From Ancylostoma caninum (lineage: Eukaryota > Nematoda > Chromadorea > Rhabditida > Ancylostomatidae), in NCBI GenBank assembly GCA_037903475.1, contig JBAJFG010000047.1, forward strand, positions 4,192,001 to 4,256,000: a DNA stretch of 64,000 nt, in the 5' to 3' direction. The notes below the pieces were generated by a model. It searched no databases, was not told the origin of the DNA, and saw only the letters and a list, made by a program, of their open reading frames with translations. A program made the position numbers and the translations under genes. This document shows positions 44,942 to 57,556 of this stretch, piece after piece. Numbering within the stretch: the first letter of the stretch is position 1; each line of letters starts with the position of its first letter.

Positions 44942-46317
44942 TCAGGAGGGCTCCTCCGCGTATGACGCTAGTTCGAGTTGTGCAAGAAATTCGATTTTCG
45001 CTCTCAATTAAGTATAGCGACAATGTTGCTTTTTGAATTGAGTTGAGCTCCTCAGTGAAACTGCTCCCAATGATAATTTCAGGTGGGAGGCGATATCACA
45101 CAATTCTTTCTGCGAGTTGTGGAGTGATTAAAGAAAGTGCTTCAGCAGAGTATTGAGTATTCTGAGCTAGTGAGTGCATTTCGTGGGACTTTACAGTCTT
45201 TCTAAAGAGTTTTTACACTCTTTCCAAAAATTAGTCCATGGGTTCAAAAAGTCAAAAATATATAGGATCAAAAAATGGCCTCATGAGCGAGTATGCTCCT
45301 TACATGTTGCTAATGAACGGGTTGACCTCATTTTCATTCGTTCATTGTCCAGCGACTAAACTGAAGTCGAAGCATTGGGAACTAGCTCTCGTTAGAAGCA
45401 GCCCCCATGGAAATTCTCGTGTTTGAGATTTTGATCGTTTTGGATATTCAGCGGTTGTCGCAAAAATTCTACAAAAGTTGCACAGCCGTAGACACCGGCG
45501 TTCTAAAGATATAAAAATATAAGAGTATCTCCAGACTTTACACTGCTCTAGAGTCTAATGCTCCACACTAGCACGCTAAACGAAGCACTACATTGGTGCA
45601 AGAGATTCAAATTGCAACACGCAAGGCGCTCTAGATTCATGCTGGAAATCCAACAATGAACTACAAGTAGGAATCTATCCCAACTACGCAGAAACTCAAT
45701 CTGTAAGGGGACCTCTTTTGATCTGCACATGCACTTTGCTGTCCTTCTAGCCAGCTAGCAACGGTCGACCCTAATATCCCGTACCTCACATTAGCAATAA
45801 GGCACGGTTACCTAGTCACTCCAATCCAAATGAAGGTGACTGCGAAAAAATTCAGTAGGATAGCTAGCGTTTGTACTCATAAATCGATTTCGATTTCATC
45901 ATTCTAGGCTCTGATGACGACAAACTAGTGCTTGGAACATTACCTGCTAATAAAGAAGCTAACAACGTTTTGTACAGCTTCACCACATCAACTACATTGA
46001 ACTACCTCTGAGTCTCTTACAGAGCATCGATGCTCCCATGGATCTAGTGATGAACTAGTAGTTAATTTTTAACGGGAAGAAGAGTCGCAAAAAAGTCGCA
46101 TTAATGATGCGCCAACTTAATATTTCCAAAAATTGACCGCGGATCTCGTTAAAAGAGTGGAGAAACTGCTTAGAAAGTCTCGTGACAAACACTCACTAGA
46201 TGAGAATGCTGTTCTGAAGAACTTACGTTAGGCCTATGACATACTAAACACCGACTCTGTCGCTGCGACCTTTCACCCTCAAAAGTTTTCGCATAATTGC
46301 TCCTATACAAGCACTCT

Positions 46318-47205
46318 CTCAGACAATTTCGGGAGCAAATCCCGTTCCGAACGAGCGAGGGAGGGGGCGAGGGTCGGAACTAGCGTTTCGGTGTTTTCGC
46401 CCGAGAAGTGGCCTCGTTCAGGCCGCTGTAGGGCCGCTAAAAACAGGGTTTGATTTCCTATCCGCTCGAGTACTGTCCGCGTTCAGGCCGCCATGAGCGC
46501 GCAAAACATCAGGCGCTACTGCTCCTGATCCAACGTACAAGGCAGCATTCTCCACAATTAGCTGTCGTTTGGACGCCTGCACCATGACAATCTCTGGCAG
46601 CTTGGTTACTACTTGCGCACAGTCTCGCACAGATGAGCGCAGGGTTCGACGCCATTGAGGATCTACATGATTCACCGGAGCATAAACACAACACAAATGA
46701 GCAAATTCTCATCAGAAGAACCAAAAGCTGGCTGTTTGCAATGTCCATCCATGTTTTCGTAGTGCTAACCTTTTTCTGTCATCGATGGGATTCGAACCAA
46801 CCTGTCCATGGTCTATGAATGATTGAGAGTTCACTGCTTTATCCACTAGGCCATCCATGCTGCTGATCTCTTCCATCCCGATGTTGCCTTCATCCTTTAT
46901 CACGTCCCAACTATCACCAAGCAGCCATTCCGACCGGGCCAGTTCCTTATTGAGCTGAAACATGTAGTCGTTCAGGCCGCTTTTTGGAGATATTTGCCGA
47001 CGGTCGATGGACGCGAAAAGCGGACATAGCGGGCCGTGCATCAGCCCGAATGATTCTGCGTTCACCTCGCGATTCGCCTGACAGCTCGTTTGGTCCGGTA
47101 CATGCGTGGTATCCCCGCTGTTTGCCCGCCATTGGTCCTCGTTCAAACGTTTCGTCGGGGATTTGCCGGCGGTTGGACCGGGATTTGCTCCCGAAATTGT
47201 CTGAG
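46318..47205. mobile_element. TIR element with tRNA-like core (unit 2)
   Basis: Tandem-duplicate copy of 40267-41155, one C shorter. The tRNA-like part is at 46787-46857 on the minus strand. Confidence 0.85.
46787..46857 (-). ncRNA. tRNA-like sequence in TIR element (unit 2)
   Basis: Exact duplicate of 40736-40806, with both pol III boxes preserved. Confidence 0.55.
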
Positions 47206-49361
47206 CTGTTCCATTCCAACTGAGTGCAAGAATATCAGACCTTATAACAATTTAATTTCAGTATTTCTATTTATTCCTTCACCGCGACGGTGTAGCTCTG
47301 AACTATGCCATGGGCCTTAATTACTCGCGCTCGCAGAATGACTAATGCGATATGGCTTTCCCTCATACTTATCATTAGGAGCGGTTTTGAAGATACATTG
47401 TACTAAATGTGGTAGAGGTGTACACAAATTTGTCAGTTTTTTCATTAGCGGCTGATGTTTCGACGAGTAGTTCGCCTTCATCAGAGCCTGAAATGATCAA
47501 GTCGAAATTGATTCAACAGGACAAATCTATAGCCACCCTACAGAAGTTTTTGAAATAAATTATTTGTAAAAGTGGTCTCGTCCCGGACTAGCTTCCAAGT
47601 TCTCTGTCGAGAAGATTTGCTAAAACCCTGGAGATGACATGAAATGCCACAAGAAGGTTGAGCGTTGTCTTCTTTCAGATATTTTTCCGGACAGTGTTAA
47701 GTTCTTGGAGGAAGATCGGGCTGTCCACCGAGTCTCCGTCGTTTGTCAATAAGTTTCACATTATTTCCGGTATTAACTGTGGCATTCTGCAGTGCGTGGT
47801 TTTTTTCCTTAGGGCTGGAGATCATACGAACCTATTCGTAATGCCAACTAAACTACATAATTGATAAATGATCCCTTTTGGTATTCGCATCATATTCAAC
47901 TTGATTTTAGAAGTGGCATCAAATGCTCATATGCTCAATGCTTTGCAGGGGCATCGAAACGCTTATGCAATCGCATAAGCGTTTCGTCGTATTAGACCTC
48001 CCTGGAATCTTTCGACTTACTTGGAATGCTTGGTTGTTCTGTGAACAGAACCATCTATTGTGTTCATTTTAGAAGCACTGATCAGAATAAAAAGAATTCT
48101 CTTAATCTCAGGGAATAATATTTAGCTCAGGACTGGACTGCAATCAAAAATAAAAAAAGCTGTTCACAATACCATTACTCTCAGGGAAGGAAGGCAGGTT
48201 CGAATCCTGAAGGTTGGAAAAGCTTCGATAAAGCATTGGGTAGGGGTTAAAAAGTTTGCATTTTCCTTTTTCGGACATTCCAATGTTGAAATCTCCTCGT
48301 CTCCAAGCTGCCACGAGCATGTACGCGTAGGTAAGGTTGATTTTACCTTTAACTGTCAGTTACTAACTTTGAAGTGCGAGTGAGCAGCACAGCATTTACA
48401 GGGATCCGACGGCGATTACGGGGCGACCCGAGGATAACGCGTCGGATCACCGGGTAATCGTCGTCGAGCCCTGTGTTATTGCCTGAGATAAGGTCCATGG
48501 CATACTTCACAGCGACACCGTCGCAGTGAGGAAAATGAATGGAGATGATTAGAACAAAATGTTACATTTTCTCGTATCTTATCACACAGTTTGCATGGAA
48601 TAGCGTGCTGGCATAGCAGATATTGTGCGAAAACTGGTATACTATTATAGCCATAACAAGGCTTCCTCGAGTATAACCCTAAATCGAGTTGGGAGAAGCT
48701 ACATTCTTTTCCTCAGTTGTGGCGATTTACAGCGATTTACACGTGCAGTGTATACGTTAGAGGAAATAGTTTGACAGGGAAACGTTTCGTTATACTTCTA
48801 GAAGAAGCGCATTGGGTTTGGAAATGTTTTTAAGTGTCGTATCGCAGAAAGAACTTCGTTGTTGATGGTAGATCTCTGAACATTAACTACCCTTACAAAA
48901 CCCATATTCTACCTTTGACTTCAAATGGTACTCATATAGAGCCTGCATGGTCCATTGAGACTTACCAAGAAGGTGTCGTCCGCGTCAACCACGTAGTGGT
49001 CACCGTCATTGTTAAGCTTTTGTGAAGAGCTGCAATGTATAGGTGACTTATAGCAAGAAAAAATTCCGCCCTCAAAATGTAACTGGTCATATCATATTGA
49101 TCGCCACTGATAATGTTATGGTAAACTCGTTTCTGAACAAATTGGCCGCTCTTCCCACTCATTCACACACTGGATAGCTAACGACTTTGGCTTTCCTACA
49201 GAGCTACCGAACATTATCAACAAATTTTATACAAGGATGTCCACAAAAACAATGTTTGTCTCAACTTTATTCTAGATAGCTGTGTTGACATGCGCTTGTA
49301 GCAATGTTAGCTAAGTCAGGAGAGCATAAGGAATTAGTTGCATAAGGAAGGTAGCAATCTC

Positions 49362-50891
49362 CTAGTGGTTCTTCTTGTGCTTGCGTGCCGCCTTTCGATG
49401 CTTCCATGGACCCCAGCCACCCCATCCATTGCCAAATCCGTTACCTGAAAACGACCATTAGAACATCATGAAGAAACTGTCAACGAAAGGATCAAAAGAA
49501 CTGTTGAACACCCACCAAGTCCGCAACATCCCTGGAAGTAGAGTGTCAGCTCCGCGATAATTGAAAAAAAAATGAAATTACGAAGACATAATGGTACACA
49601 TTCGATGGAAACACATATTTTAACTGCTCAATCAGAAAGATCGAAACTTACGCCATAGTACAAGCTTACTCCATGGCCACCACCGTATCCTGAAAGATTG
49701 AGAATCAGCGGCAACTAAAGCTCCCTTTTTTGTGTTTTTCAAAGTTTTTATTTTCGTTGGTGTACAAGACATCAATTAGGAAATCATGAGCTCAACTAAC
49801 TAATATCGTTATGCCGGTTGTGCTCCAAGGAATACGACATTACAGCGCGTCTACAAGAATTATCCAACTGATGGATTCAAAATCGCAGAATTAAATTTCA
49901 ACGACGACAAACTGTCCCAGAAATTCAACGACGACTAACTTCCGAAACAGTCGTAGATTTTGTTTTAAGAAGGTCTTTGAGTCGGAAATGAGTGGACTTC
50001 TTGGGCTGGAAGTAACGAACCACGCCATCTCACACATGATCTCTATGAGTTGTGTGGTTTTGACATGGTAGGAAGCGCTCGTTGCATAAAGGACAACGAC
50101 TGCTAATTTACCCTCTGGGAAGCTGTTTCTGGTCATATAGCAGAAATTCAGCAAGTACTGTTCAAATTTGAGTAGATCTTAGGTCTGTTCTTATCCTAAA
50201 AGCGGAAACGAGATTGAACTTTGCCTTTGTTAAGCTTAGGGTGCATGTGAAGTGTTCATTTGGTTGCTGTAGTTTCGTTTAATAACAAGCTAGAGCAACT
50301 AACCAAATCCACCGCCGAACCCGCCATCGAACGATGCGAATGACCTGAAATTTTGGTTGGACACCATGGTGGAATGATTTGTTCAACGTTTTGGTTCTAT
50401 TTCGACATTGTAGAACATCTCCTTTAGTGTAGCAACAATTAGTTGGTCTGATAGCAAACTTTAGCAGTTGTCCTCAGAAATGTTGTTATGTCGAAGCTCT
50501 CATTCAGAAGGAAAGAAAAAACAGAAATCAGCAGAGTTCAAAAGTGGCTCAACCTTTCCATAAAGGTTATGGTACAATCGGTCTTGAAAAAAAAAGGCAA
50601 ATGGCGCACCCAGTGCGAAGTGAGGAGTGTGGCGGGACCTACTCAACTTCCTCAAATGAAGCATACTCATTATGCATCCTTCCCCCGGTTCTACTTATCG
50701 GGTGCAAATCATTTTGTGACGGGCTGTAGCTGTCTTCATAGAAATGTTGAAAAATTAACCTCAAACTAGCCACTTTTGTATGTGCCTTGTATGACGAAGA
50801 TATTTTGAGCATCGCTTGAATTCTCTTTAAACTGAACATACCCGAGAGCAAGAGCGAGAAGGACAGTCAGAAAAATGTAGAAACGACTCAT
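49362..50891 (-). CDS. Secreted Gly-rich cationic peptide, paralogue 5
   Basis: Exons on the minus strand: 50891-50842, 50344-50304, 49689-49652, 49531-49516 and 49444-49362; 75 residues, intact. The signal segment is ALALG type. Exon 2 differs from the other copies: SFASFDGGFGG, with Phe for Ser and Asp for Gly in the Gly-rich repeat, the only acidic residue there. Exons 3-5 are shared with paralogue 4. The minus-strand AATAAA is at 49271-49266. Confidence 0.87.
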
Positions 50892-51003
50892 CACTGCAGA
50901 CGATGCTTGCAGTTCCGTGGGTCCTCATTTATACCCCTACGATCACCTCTAATTTTCGCTTGACTCTTGAAAAACACGCTACCAAACCTGAAATTTTAGA
51001 TTT
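50892..51003 (-). promoter_or_regulatory. Promoter of peptide gene 5
   Basis: TATAAAT on the minus strand at 50933-50927. CCACGG and GTAGGGG make it closer to the gene 1 version. The conserved block ends with TCTAAAATTTCAGG. Confidence 0.7.
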
Positions 51004-52450
51004 GGGAGGGCTTCCCCGAGTGTGTCGCTAGTTCCAGTAGTGCAAGAAATTCGATTTTCGCCCTCAATTACAGCAACAATGCTGCTTTTGAAGAGAGTTA
51101 TGCTGCTCAACGAATGTTTAACAATAGATAGGATCAAAAATAGTTCTATGACGGAATTTAGCCCCTACTGCTTGCTTATGAATGTATCGATATCTATTCA
51201 TTCATTGTACAACGACAAGAATGAAATTGAGTCATTGGGAAGTAGGTTTCGTTAAATAGTAATTGAGTTAATTCGTTAAATAAGGAATGTCTCTCAATAG
51301 CACAGAAACTCCTGTAAGATAGCCAAACGTTTGTTCTAGTTGATCAACTTCGATTCCATCGTTTCAGGCTCTGACGAAGGTGAACTACTCGTGGAAAAAT
51401 TAGCGGCTTATAAAGACTAACATGGATCGTGAAACTCTCTTGTACATACTATCGATACTCAAGCGATTGCAGCATAATAACACAGCATATGCCTAACTCA
51501 GAAAGAGATGGTCATATGCTTTAATCTACTTAACTGGCAATTTCCCCACATCAAATTTAGAGGGGAGAAACCCAAAGACAACAGGTTGGGGCTTTTCTTA
51601 CTGAGCAGATGTACAATAGCGAGCAAAAAGAGTGCAATTTTTGGTTTTTCCTATATAACTTCCTTCAAAGCGAACCGTGCGGTTTAAATTTTTGTGGGAA
51701 GTGTAGATACTCATGGGACGTAGATATTGGTTGAGACCTCCTTATTCCATGGACTTCCTGTTTTTTGAGAAAATGTTTTTTGCAGAGGTCGAAATTTGTG
51801 CTTTGCCACCATTCGCACTGTCTCAAAAAAAGTGGTCTACGGCAGGGATCTAACTACAAATTCGTTTCTTGCAGCGGAGCCAGCCCATATGCTGGAAAAT
51901 GTGCGTGCGCTTACCGTTAGTTGACCTCTGCGAAGGCTAAGTAAGATTAGTTCCGTAGTGATCTGCTGCAGTGGCCACCCTGGCTTCGTCTACCAGCTGT
52001 GTTTAAAAGTGAGAGAAGCTGTTGACGAATCTATATGTGGCACGGTGATAGTTTTCATGTAAATCATCCCAGAACTTTTCCAGGGATTAAATATGCTTTT
52101 CATGTAAATCATCCCAGAACTTTTCCAGGGATTAGTTATGCAAGTCCAAACTGATGTCCATTTTAGCTCATAAATTGTTCCTGAGTCCTGGCGTCATGTT
52201 ACAATCCAAAAAATTTGAATAAATGCCACAGCAGAGATAACTTCTCGCACAGGATTTCGTCCGTGTACCACTTAATAAGACGGAATTGCTTGAAGGCAGC
52301 ATCCACGGGAATTCTCGACCTCGATATTGCGACACAATTCGGGGTGATCGTGTGCGCTAGAGGCTGCTAAAATAGTAGAAACCTCCGGAATTCCCGTTTT
52401 CTGGAAGCTCTCTTTCGAACAGATTGGGTCGAGTTGCGCGACCTATTCGA
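51004..52450. other. Non-coding; decayed hairpin motif and a 40-bp direct repeat
   Basis: A decayed copy of the CTGA/GAAA hairpin lies near 51366-51410. GTAAATCATCCCAGAACTTT and its flanks occur twice in tandem at about 52053-52138. No gene recognised. Confidence 0.5.
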
Positions 52451-53056
52451 CTCAGACTTTCGGGCGCGAGTCCCGCCTAACAAAACGCCCCTTTTTCACT
52501 TTCGCGACAAAATCCGGTGCATCGGCGGGAGACATCATTTTGGTTTTATTGCGGGATTAGTCAGAAAATATTGCAGGCTTGTGATCGTCACGTGGAGGTA
52601 TACTCAGTTTGCAGGTAGGCTTCAGTCCACTTCCCGCCTCGGCGGAGAGTGGAGTCCTACGAGATTCGTCTGGCCCACTGAGGCCTGGTTGAAACAGTGG
52701 CCCAGCGCAGGGGCCAGGCGAGATGCGATGAGAGCGGTCGCGCGTAGATGCGGCTCGAATGCAGAAGTGCACCCTGATGCGCTAGTGGCTGCCGGCGTCG
52801 GCGGATGGAGTGCGTGCGCTCCTGAACTCGATGCGCATTTTTGATTTCTTGTGCTTTTCCGTTCCGGGACAAAATTAGATCTCCCGGATCATGATGCTGG
52901 GTGTCATCGTCGGGACAAAATCCAGTCTCCCGCCGGAGCTCGCGGGACAAAATCAGGATGTTGCGGGACAAAAACGCGCAGTTTTTGATGACTCCCGCTT
53001 ACACTCGAGCGGGAGTCATGATTTTGTCAGGCGGGACCCGCGCTCGAATGTCTGAG
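52451..53056. mobile_element. 606-bp TIR element
   Basis: The left end CTCAGACTTTCGGGCGCGAG and the right end (reverse-complemented) CTCAGACATTCGAGCGCGGG are about 35 bp long and imperfect. The inside has many GGGACAAAAT and CTCCCG words and a second hairpin near 52985-53030. Its CTCAGAC-TTCGGG ends resemble those of the 0.9-kb TIR family. Confidence 0.7.
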
Positions 53057-54398
53057 GATGTGGACCTATCCGAAGAAGTCGATAACACCGGCTTTTTTTT
53101 ATCAACTGTTTCGTGGGCGAAATCGGTTTTCGACATTGTTTTGTAGCACTGCTGAAGTTGACGGAGAAAAGTGAATTTCGAAAACGAGATCCTCACCGAT
53201 TGGTGTCGCAGAAATACTAACGAGTCTCAAAACGATCCGAGAACCACGAAAACATTCGAGAATGAGAAACTGGCTAAAATCAGCAAGACAAGTGACTAAA
53301 CGAGCAGATTTGTTGTTCAGTGACAAGTAGAAAAGTTCGCTGGCAAGCAAAGCAGAGCTGATTGCTAAGGAAGAGCTTTAATTTGACAAGAAAAGAATTG
53401 ACTGCCTACAATATCAGCTCCTAATGCGCCGCTGCCGCCACAACTTGATCGAACGACCTCCACGCTATCCTACTGATCCAGGATCTTGGACATTCAACTA
53501 GTTACGTCTTAGAAACGATAAAGCGTTCCACACTGTTTCTCCGCAGAATTGTTGGGACAATTGCTGAGGTGTCAAAACGATCAAAATCTCAGAAATAAAC
53601 ATTTACGTGCATGCTGCCTTTAATGGGCGTATGCCCAAGTAAAATACTACATATCGTGAATGCTTCAAACAATAAAGATCTGGGGAACTCTACCTTTCAC
53701 AACATTTATCCAAAAAAAAAACTGCTGAAATTTTATGGGAAAAGGGAAATAAGATTTTCCGGATTGGAGCAATTTTAATTCGACTAGCTTTCGGCGTATT
53801 ACGCCTTTTCCAAGTCTACAACATACAATACATTGCACAGGCAGGACTACCAACAGAAACGGAAGAGGAGCGCCTCACCAAACAGCCGTTGAGAAGCAAC
53901 TGAAATGGCTACAGATGGAACAATGGGCTTTTATACGATCAGAATCAGTGCCTCAAGTTATTCATGTTTGCTGTTGATTTCTGGTGATCGCCTCCTTATC
54001 TCCACCGCTTCCATCCTCTTTCGTTGCAGAGAATCTTCCAGAAACTGGTGAAGAACGGTGACTAGTATATGGTTTTGGCGGAAAAAAAGATTGCCTTTGC
54101 TCTGACGAGTGACTGCCTTTGCTCTGACGAGTGACTACTCGTCGAAGGTGACATTGGCGTAAAGCAACACCTTGAACTGCTTCAATGAAAAGCTTATTTC
54201 CATTTATTTGATACACATATAGTGTGCCATAATACTGGTATTAGTAACAGAAAGCAACTATTTCATACAGTAGCAACAGGCCAGATGTGATGGAACTACC
54301 ATCAGATCTAGGTTAGTAACAACATCAAAATTCGAGCCCTTCACACATGATAATGCTAGTTCTGACTCCTACCTGATAACTAACTGTAGGAGTGCACT
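53057..54398. other. Non-coding; hairpin-motif copies
   Basis: CTTTCGGCGTATTACGCC near 53789 is an inner-stem copy of the hairpin motif on the minus strand. GCTCTGACGAGTGACT occurs twice at about 54091-54135, the second continuing into ACTCGTCGAAGG. A related CTGACGAG...TCGAAGG copy lies at 23795 and its inverted partner near 35875. Confidence 0.5.
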
Positions 54399-54962
54399 TT
54401 GTTTAGAATGGGACTCTGTTTGGGATGCCTAGTATTCGAAGAACACAATTCACTCTTTATGCCATTTGGATATATGGATGATCTACTAGTAATACATAAC
54501 ATGAACACTGAGCGTGTCATGCAAATACTGAATAGGGTTTATCAAAACACTTTGAGCATGGAGACCACTCATCACAATGATCTTTCATGTAGCTACCTGG
54601 ACCTCGATATACTCATTTATAATAACAAGATTATTACTAAGATGTTCAACAAAACTGATAGCTTTCCTTTTGCCGTCAAACGCTTCCCTCATTCAACATC
54701 CAACATTTCCTCTGGTATAAAAAGAGCCACCGTTTATTCGGAAGTTCTACGTATTGCTAGGACGTGTAGTCTGGTTGAGGATTTTGTTGAAAGAGTCAAA
54801 ACCACTATAGCACAGCTTTTAGCTAACGGCTATGGCATACATTTCATTGAATCCTGCATTTTCAAATGTATTGTTAAAAACAAATTTATCACGTATAAAT
54901 ATAACCTCCATGATAAAGAACAATGTTTATACAACTTCATCAGGAATATTTTCTCAAGTTAA
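54399..54962 (+). pseudogene. Reverse transcriptase fragment with YMDD
   Basis: About 185 open residues; the first Met is at 54408. FGYMDDLLVI is the catalytic RT motif C. SYLDLDILI follows at the normal spacing, then FPHSTSNISS, a conserved-looking YSEVLRIARTC helix and a C-terminal basic region. The fingers and first palm Asp are missing upstream, so it is truncated. The pattern fits a class of invertebrate retroelement RTs near Penelope-like elements rather than the Ty3 type at 10 kb; exact lineage uncertain. No GIY-YIG endonuclease was seen in the next kilobase. Confidence 0.75.
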
Positions 54963-56083
54963 GTTCTCTCCTACTCATACTTTCCTTAGACACATAATTT
55001 AACACTTTATGCCTTCTTTTCTTTCCCGTACACATGTGCACGTCCCATTTGACCCACTGGTTGACCTCATGGTGCCTTCTCTCCCGCCTTTACACCCACG
55101 AGGTCACAATATCACGCCCTATTTAAGTAGCTAGTCTTGACACTCCCCTTCATTCTTACATCTAACTCCTAAATCCTCTCTGCGAACATTATTCTATCAG
55201 ATCCTTCCAGAGTTCTGATTTCTGGCTCCGCTGTATTCATGTGGTTATTGCTATTTGTGGACAATTGTTGCATTCTATGGATTATTGCACTTCATGGATT
55301 ATTGTTCTGGATTATTCTAGCAAAGGACCGGAACAGGTTAGTTCGCTTCTTTTTTATTCTATTCAAATGGCCTCCCCTCCCCTTACTGATGAGCACAGGG
55401 GGAGGCCTATCTTTACGTTTGTTTCCGTCTAAGGGTTCAGTGCGAAACGGAACCAAACTATTTTTTTTTGCTTTTTCTTTCAATCACTAGGCCTCTTTTA
55501 CCATTTGTTTTTTTTTCTGTATAGAAGAGCATGCGCCAACGACGTTGAAGACATAGGACATAGGACCGATGCTAGGTCACTGTTCAAGTAAAGCTGATCT
55601 CCTGCGATTTGCTGCAGCAAGTGTGCCATACCGGTCCTAGAACGTCGTATTGCTACTGTCGGAGTGTTGAAAGACCTTAGAGATAATCACACTAGAGAAC
55701 GCAACTGGACGGAAGCTGTTGCCTGCATCATTCAAGCAGTGGTTACTATCATTCTTGAGCTTTTGTGAAGAGCTGCAACGTGTAATTGACTTACGGAAGA
55801 AATTCCGCTTCCAAAAATGCTGTTGATCATATCTTTTTAACCACCACTATAGTGAATTTCTATTCGGATAAATTAGCCGCTCTTCCCATTTTCTCACACA
55901 CTGGAGAACTAGCGATTTTGAATTTCCCACGGACGCTACCGAACTTAAAGAAAATGCGTATGAAGACGCCTAGAAAAACAATGTTTGTTTCAAGTTTATT
56001 CTAGGTTACTGCGCTGACATGAGCTTGTAGTAATGTCAACCACATCAGAAGAGAGTGTATTGCACAAGGCAGACAGCAATCTT
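54963..56083. other. RT element tail, then decayed repeat near peptide gene 6
   Basis: 54963-55540 is pyrimidine-rich, as in a retroelement 3' tail. 55740-55900 resembles the repeat found downstream of the other peptide genes. TTTATT at 55995-56000 is the minus-strand AATAAA of peptide gene 6. Confidence 0.45.
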
Positions 56084-57447
56084 CTAGTGGTTTTTCTTGT
56101 GTTTGCGTGATGCCTTTCGATGTTTCCACGGACCCCATCCACCCCATCCATGACCAAGACCTGAAAACGATCATTTCAGTTTATAAGAGGAAACAAGGGG
56201 ATGGAATAAGCGTTGAACACCCACCAAGTCCGCAACACTGGAAGAGGAGTGTCAGATCCGCGAGAATTGAAAAAAAAGATATCACAAAGAGTTTATGAAA
56301 CATATTCGATGGAAACACGTATATTGACTGTTCAAGCGGGAAGATCGGAACTTACGTCATAGTACAGGCCTACTCCATGGCCACCACCGTATCCACCGTA
56401 TCCTGAAAAGGTTGAGATTTAGCAGTCGTGCTCCGAGGAATATGACAGCGCGTCTACAACAATTATCCAACTGATAGACTCATAATCGCAGAGTCAAATT
56501 TCAACGACGACAAACAGTCCCAAAAACCCAACGCCGATTAAGGCAACAGTCGCAGATTTTGTTTTTAGAAGGTCTTTTTGTCGAGAATGAGCGGACGTCT
56601 CATGCTGGAACAAACCACGCCTCCTCACATATGAGCTCTACCACTTGCGTGGTTTTGACAACGTAGAAGGCGTTAGCTGCGTATATTACAAGTACTGCTA
56701 CTAACCACGACTGGTTCACCCTCGGAAGAGTAGTTTATTGGTAATTTAGAAACATTCCACGAGCACTCCAAATTAGAGCAGATCCATAATCTTAAAAACG
56801 GACACGAGATGGGATTTTGCCTTTGTTATGCTTAGAGTGCATGTGAAGTGTTCATTTTGTCGCTGTGGTTACGTTTAATACTAAGCTAGAGCAACTAACC
56901 AAATCCACCGCCGAGCCCACCACCGAACGATGCGGATGACCTGAAATTTTGGTTGGACACCACGGTGGAATAATTCGTTCAACGTTTTGGTTCTAATTCA
57001 ACACTGTAGGAAATCTCCATCTAGTGTAGCAACGATTAGTTTGTCTGATAGCAAAATATAGAAGTTGTCCTCAGATATGTTGTTATGTCGAAGCTCTCAT
57101 TTAGAAGGAAAAGAACAGAAATCAGCTGAGTTCCAGTCGGTCTCCAAAAAAAATCACGGGTGGTGCATGCGACATGAGAAGCGTGGCAGGACCTACTCAA
57201 CACCCTCAAGTGAAGCATCTATGCATCCTTCCTTCGGCTCTACTTGTCGGTTGCATCACCCTATTATCTTTTTGAGACAGGATATAACTAGCTCCGCAGA
57301 AATGTTGGAAAATTGATCTCAAACTACCTAATTTTGGTATCAATCTTTGATGAATGTCCTTTGCTTACCATTTGAATTCTCTTCAAACTAAACATACCCG
57401 AGAGCAAGGGCGAGAAGGACAGTCAGAACGATGTAGAAACGACTCAT
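56084..57447 (-). CDS. Secreted Gly-rich cationic peptide, paralogue 6 (divergent)
   Basis: Exons on the minus strand: 57447-57398, 56940-56900, 56402-56356, 56237-56225 and 56160-56084. In-frame length changes cancel: exon 3 gains 9 nt (GYGGYGGGHG), the microexon loses 3 nt (13 nt, CCGLG) and exon 5 loses 6 nt (GLGHGW), giving 75 residues again. Other changes are MSRFYIVLTVLLALALG, FGGGLGGG, LYYD before the Cys pair and KASRKHKK in the tail. The Cys pair, GWGGWGPWKHRK and HKKNH end are kept. Multiple-of-three indels suggest purifying selection rather than decay. Confidence 0.85.
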
Positions 57448-57556
57448 CACTGTAGACGTTGCCTGCAGCTATGTGGGTCCTTATTTATACTCCTTCAATC
57501 ACCTATAATTTTCGCTTGACTCTTGAAAAACACGCTACCAAACCTGAAATATCAAA
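57448..57556 (-). promoter_or_regulatory. Promoter of peptide gene 6
   Basis: TATAAATA on the minus strand at 57489-57482, with the most diverged flanks of the seven (CTACAGTGATG start region; TGAAGGAG before the TATA box). Confidence 0.65.

Larger units (their letters stand above)
37802..49902. repeat. Tandem duplication of a 6.05-kb segment
   Basis: Unit 1 is about 37802-43852 and unit 2 about 43853-49902. Positions correspond at +6051 up to about 41.05 kb and +6050 afterwards, because a run of five C (41.07 kb) is four C in unit 2. I saw no other difference in the blocks compared. Each unit holds the 5' half of one peptide gene, the hairpin motif, a TIR element and the 3' half of the next peptide gene. 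Junctions fall in intron 2. Confidence 0.9.

Noticed and set aside
52434..52844. 136-residue frame
   Set aside because: Falls across the GC-rich TIR element; no domain and no relation to its boundaries.
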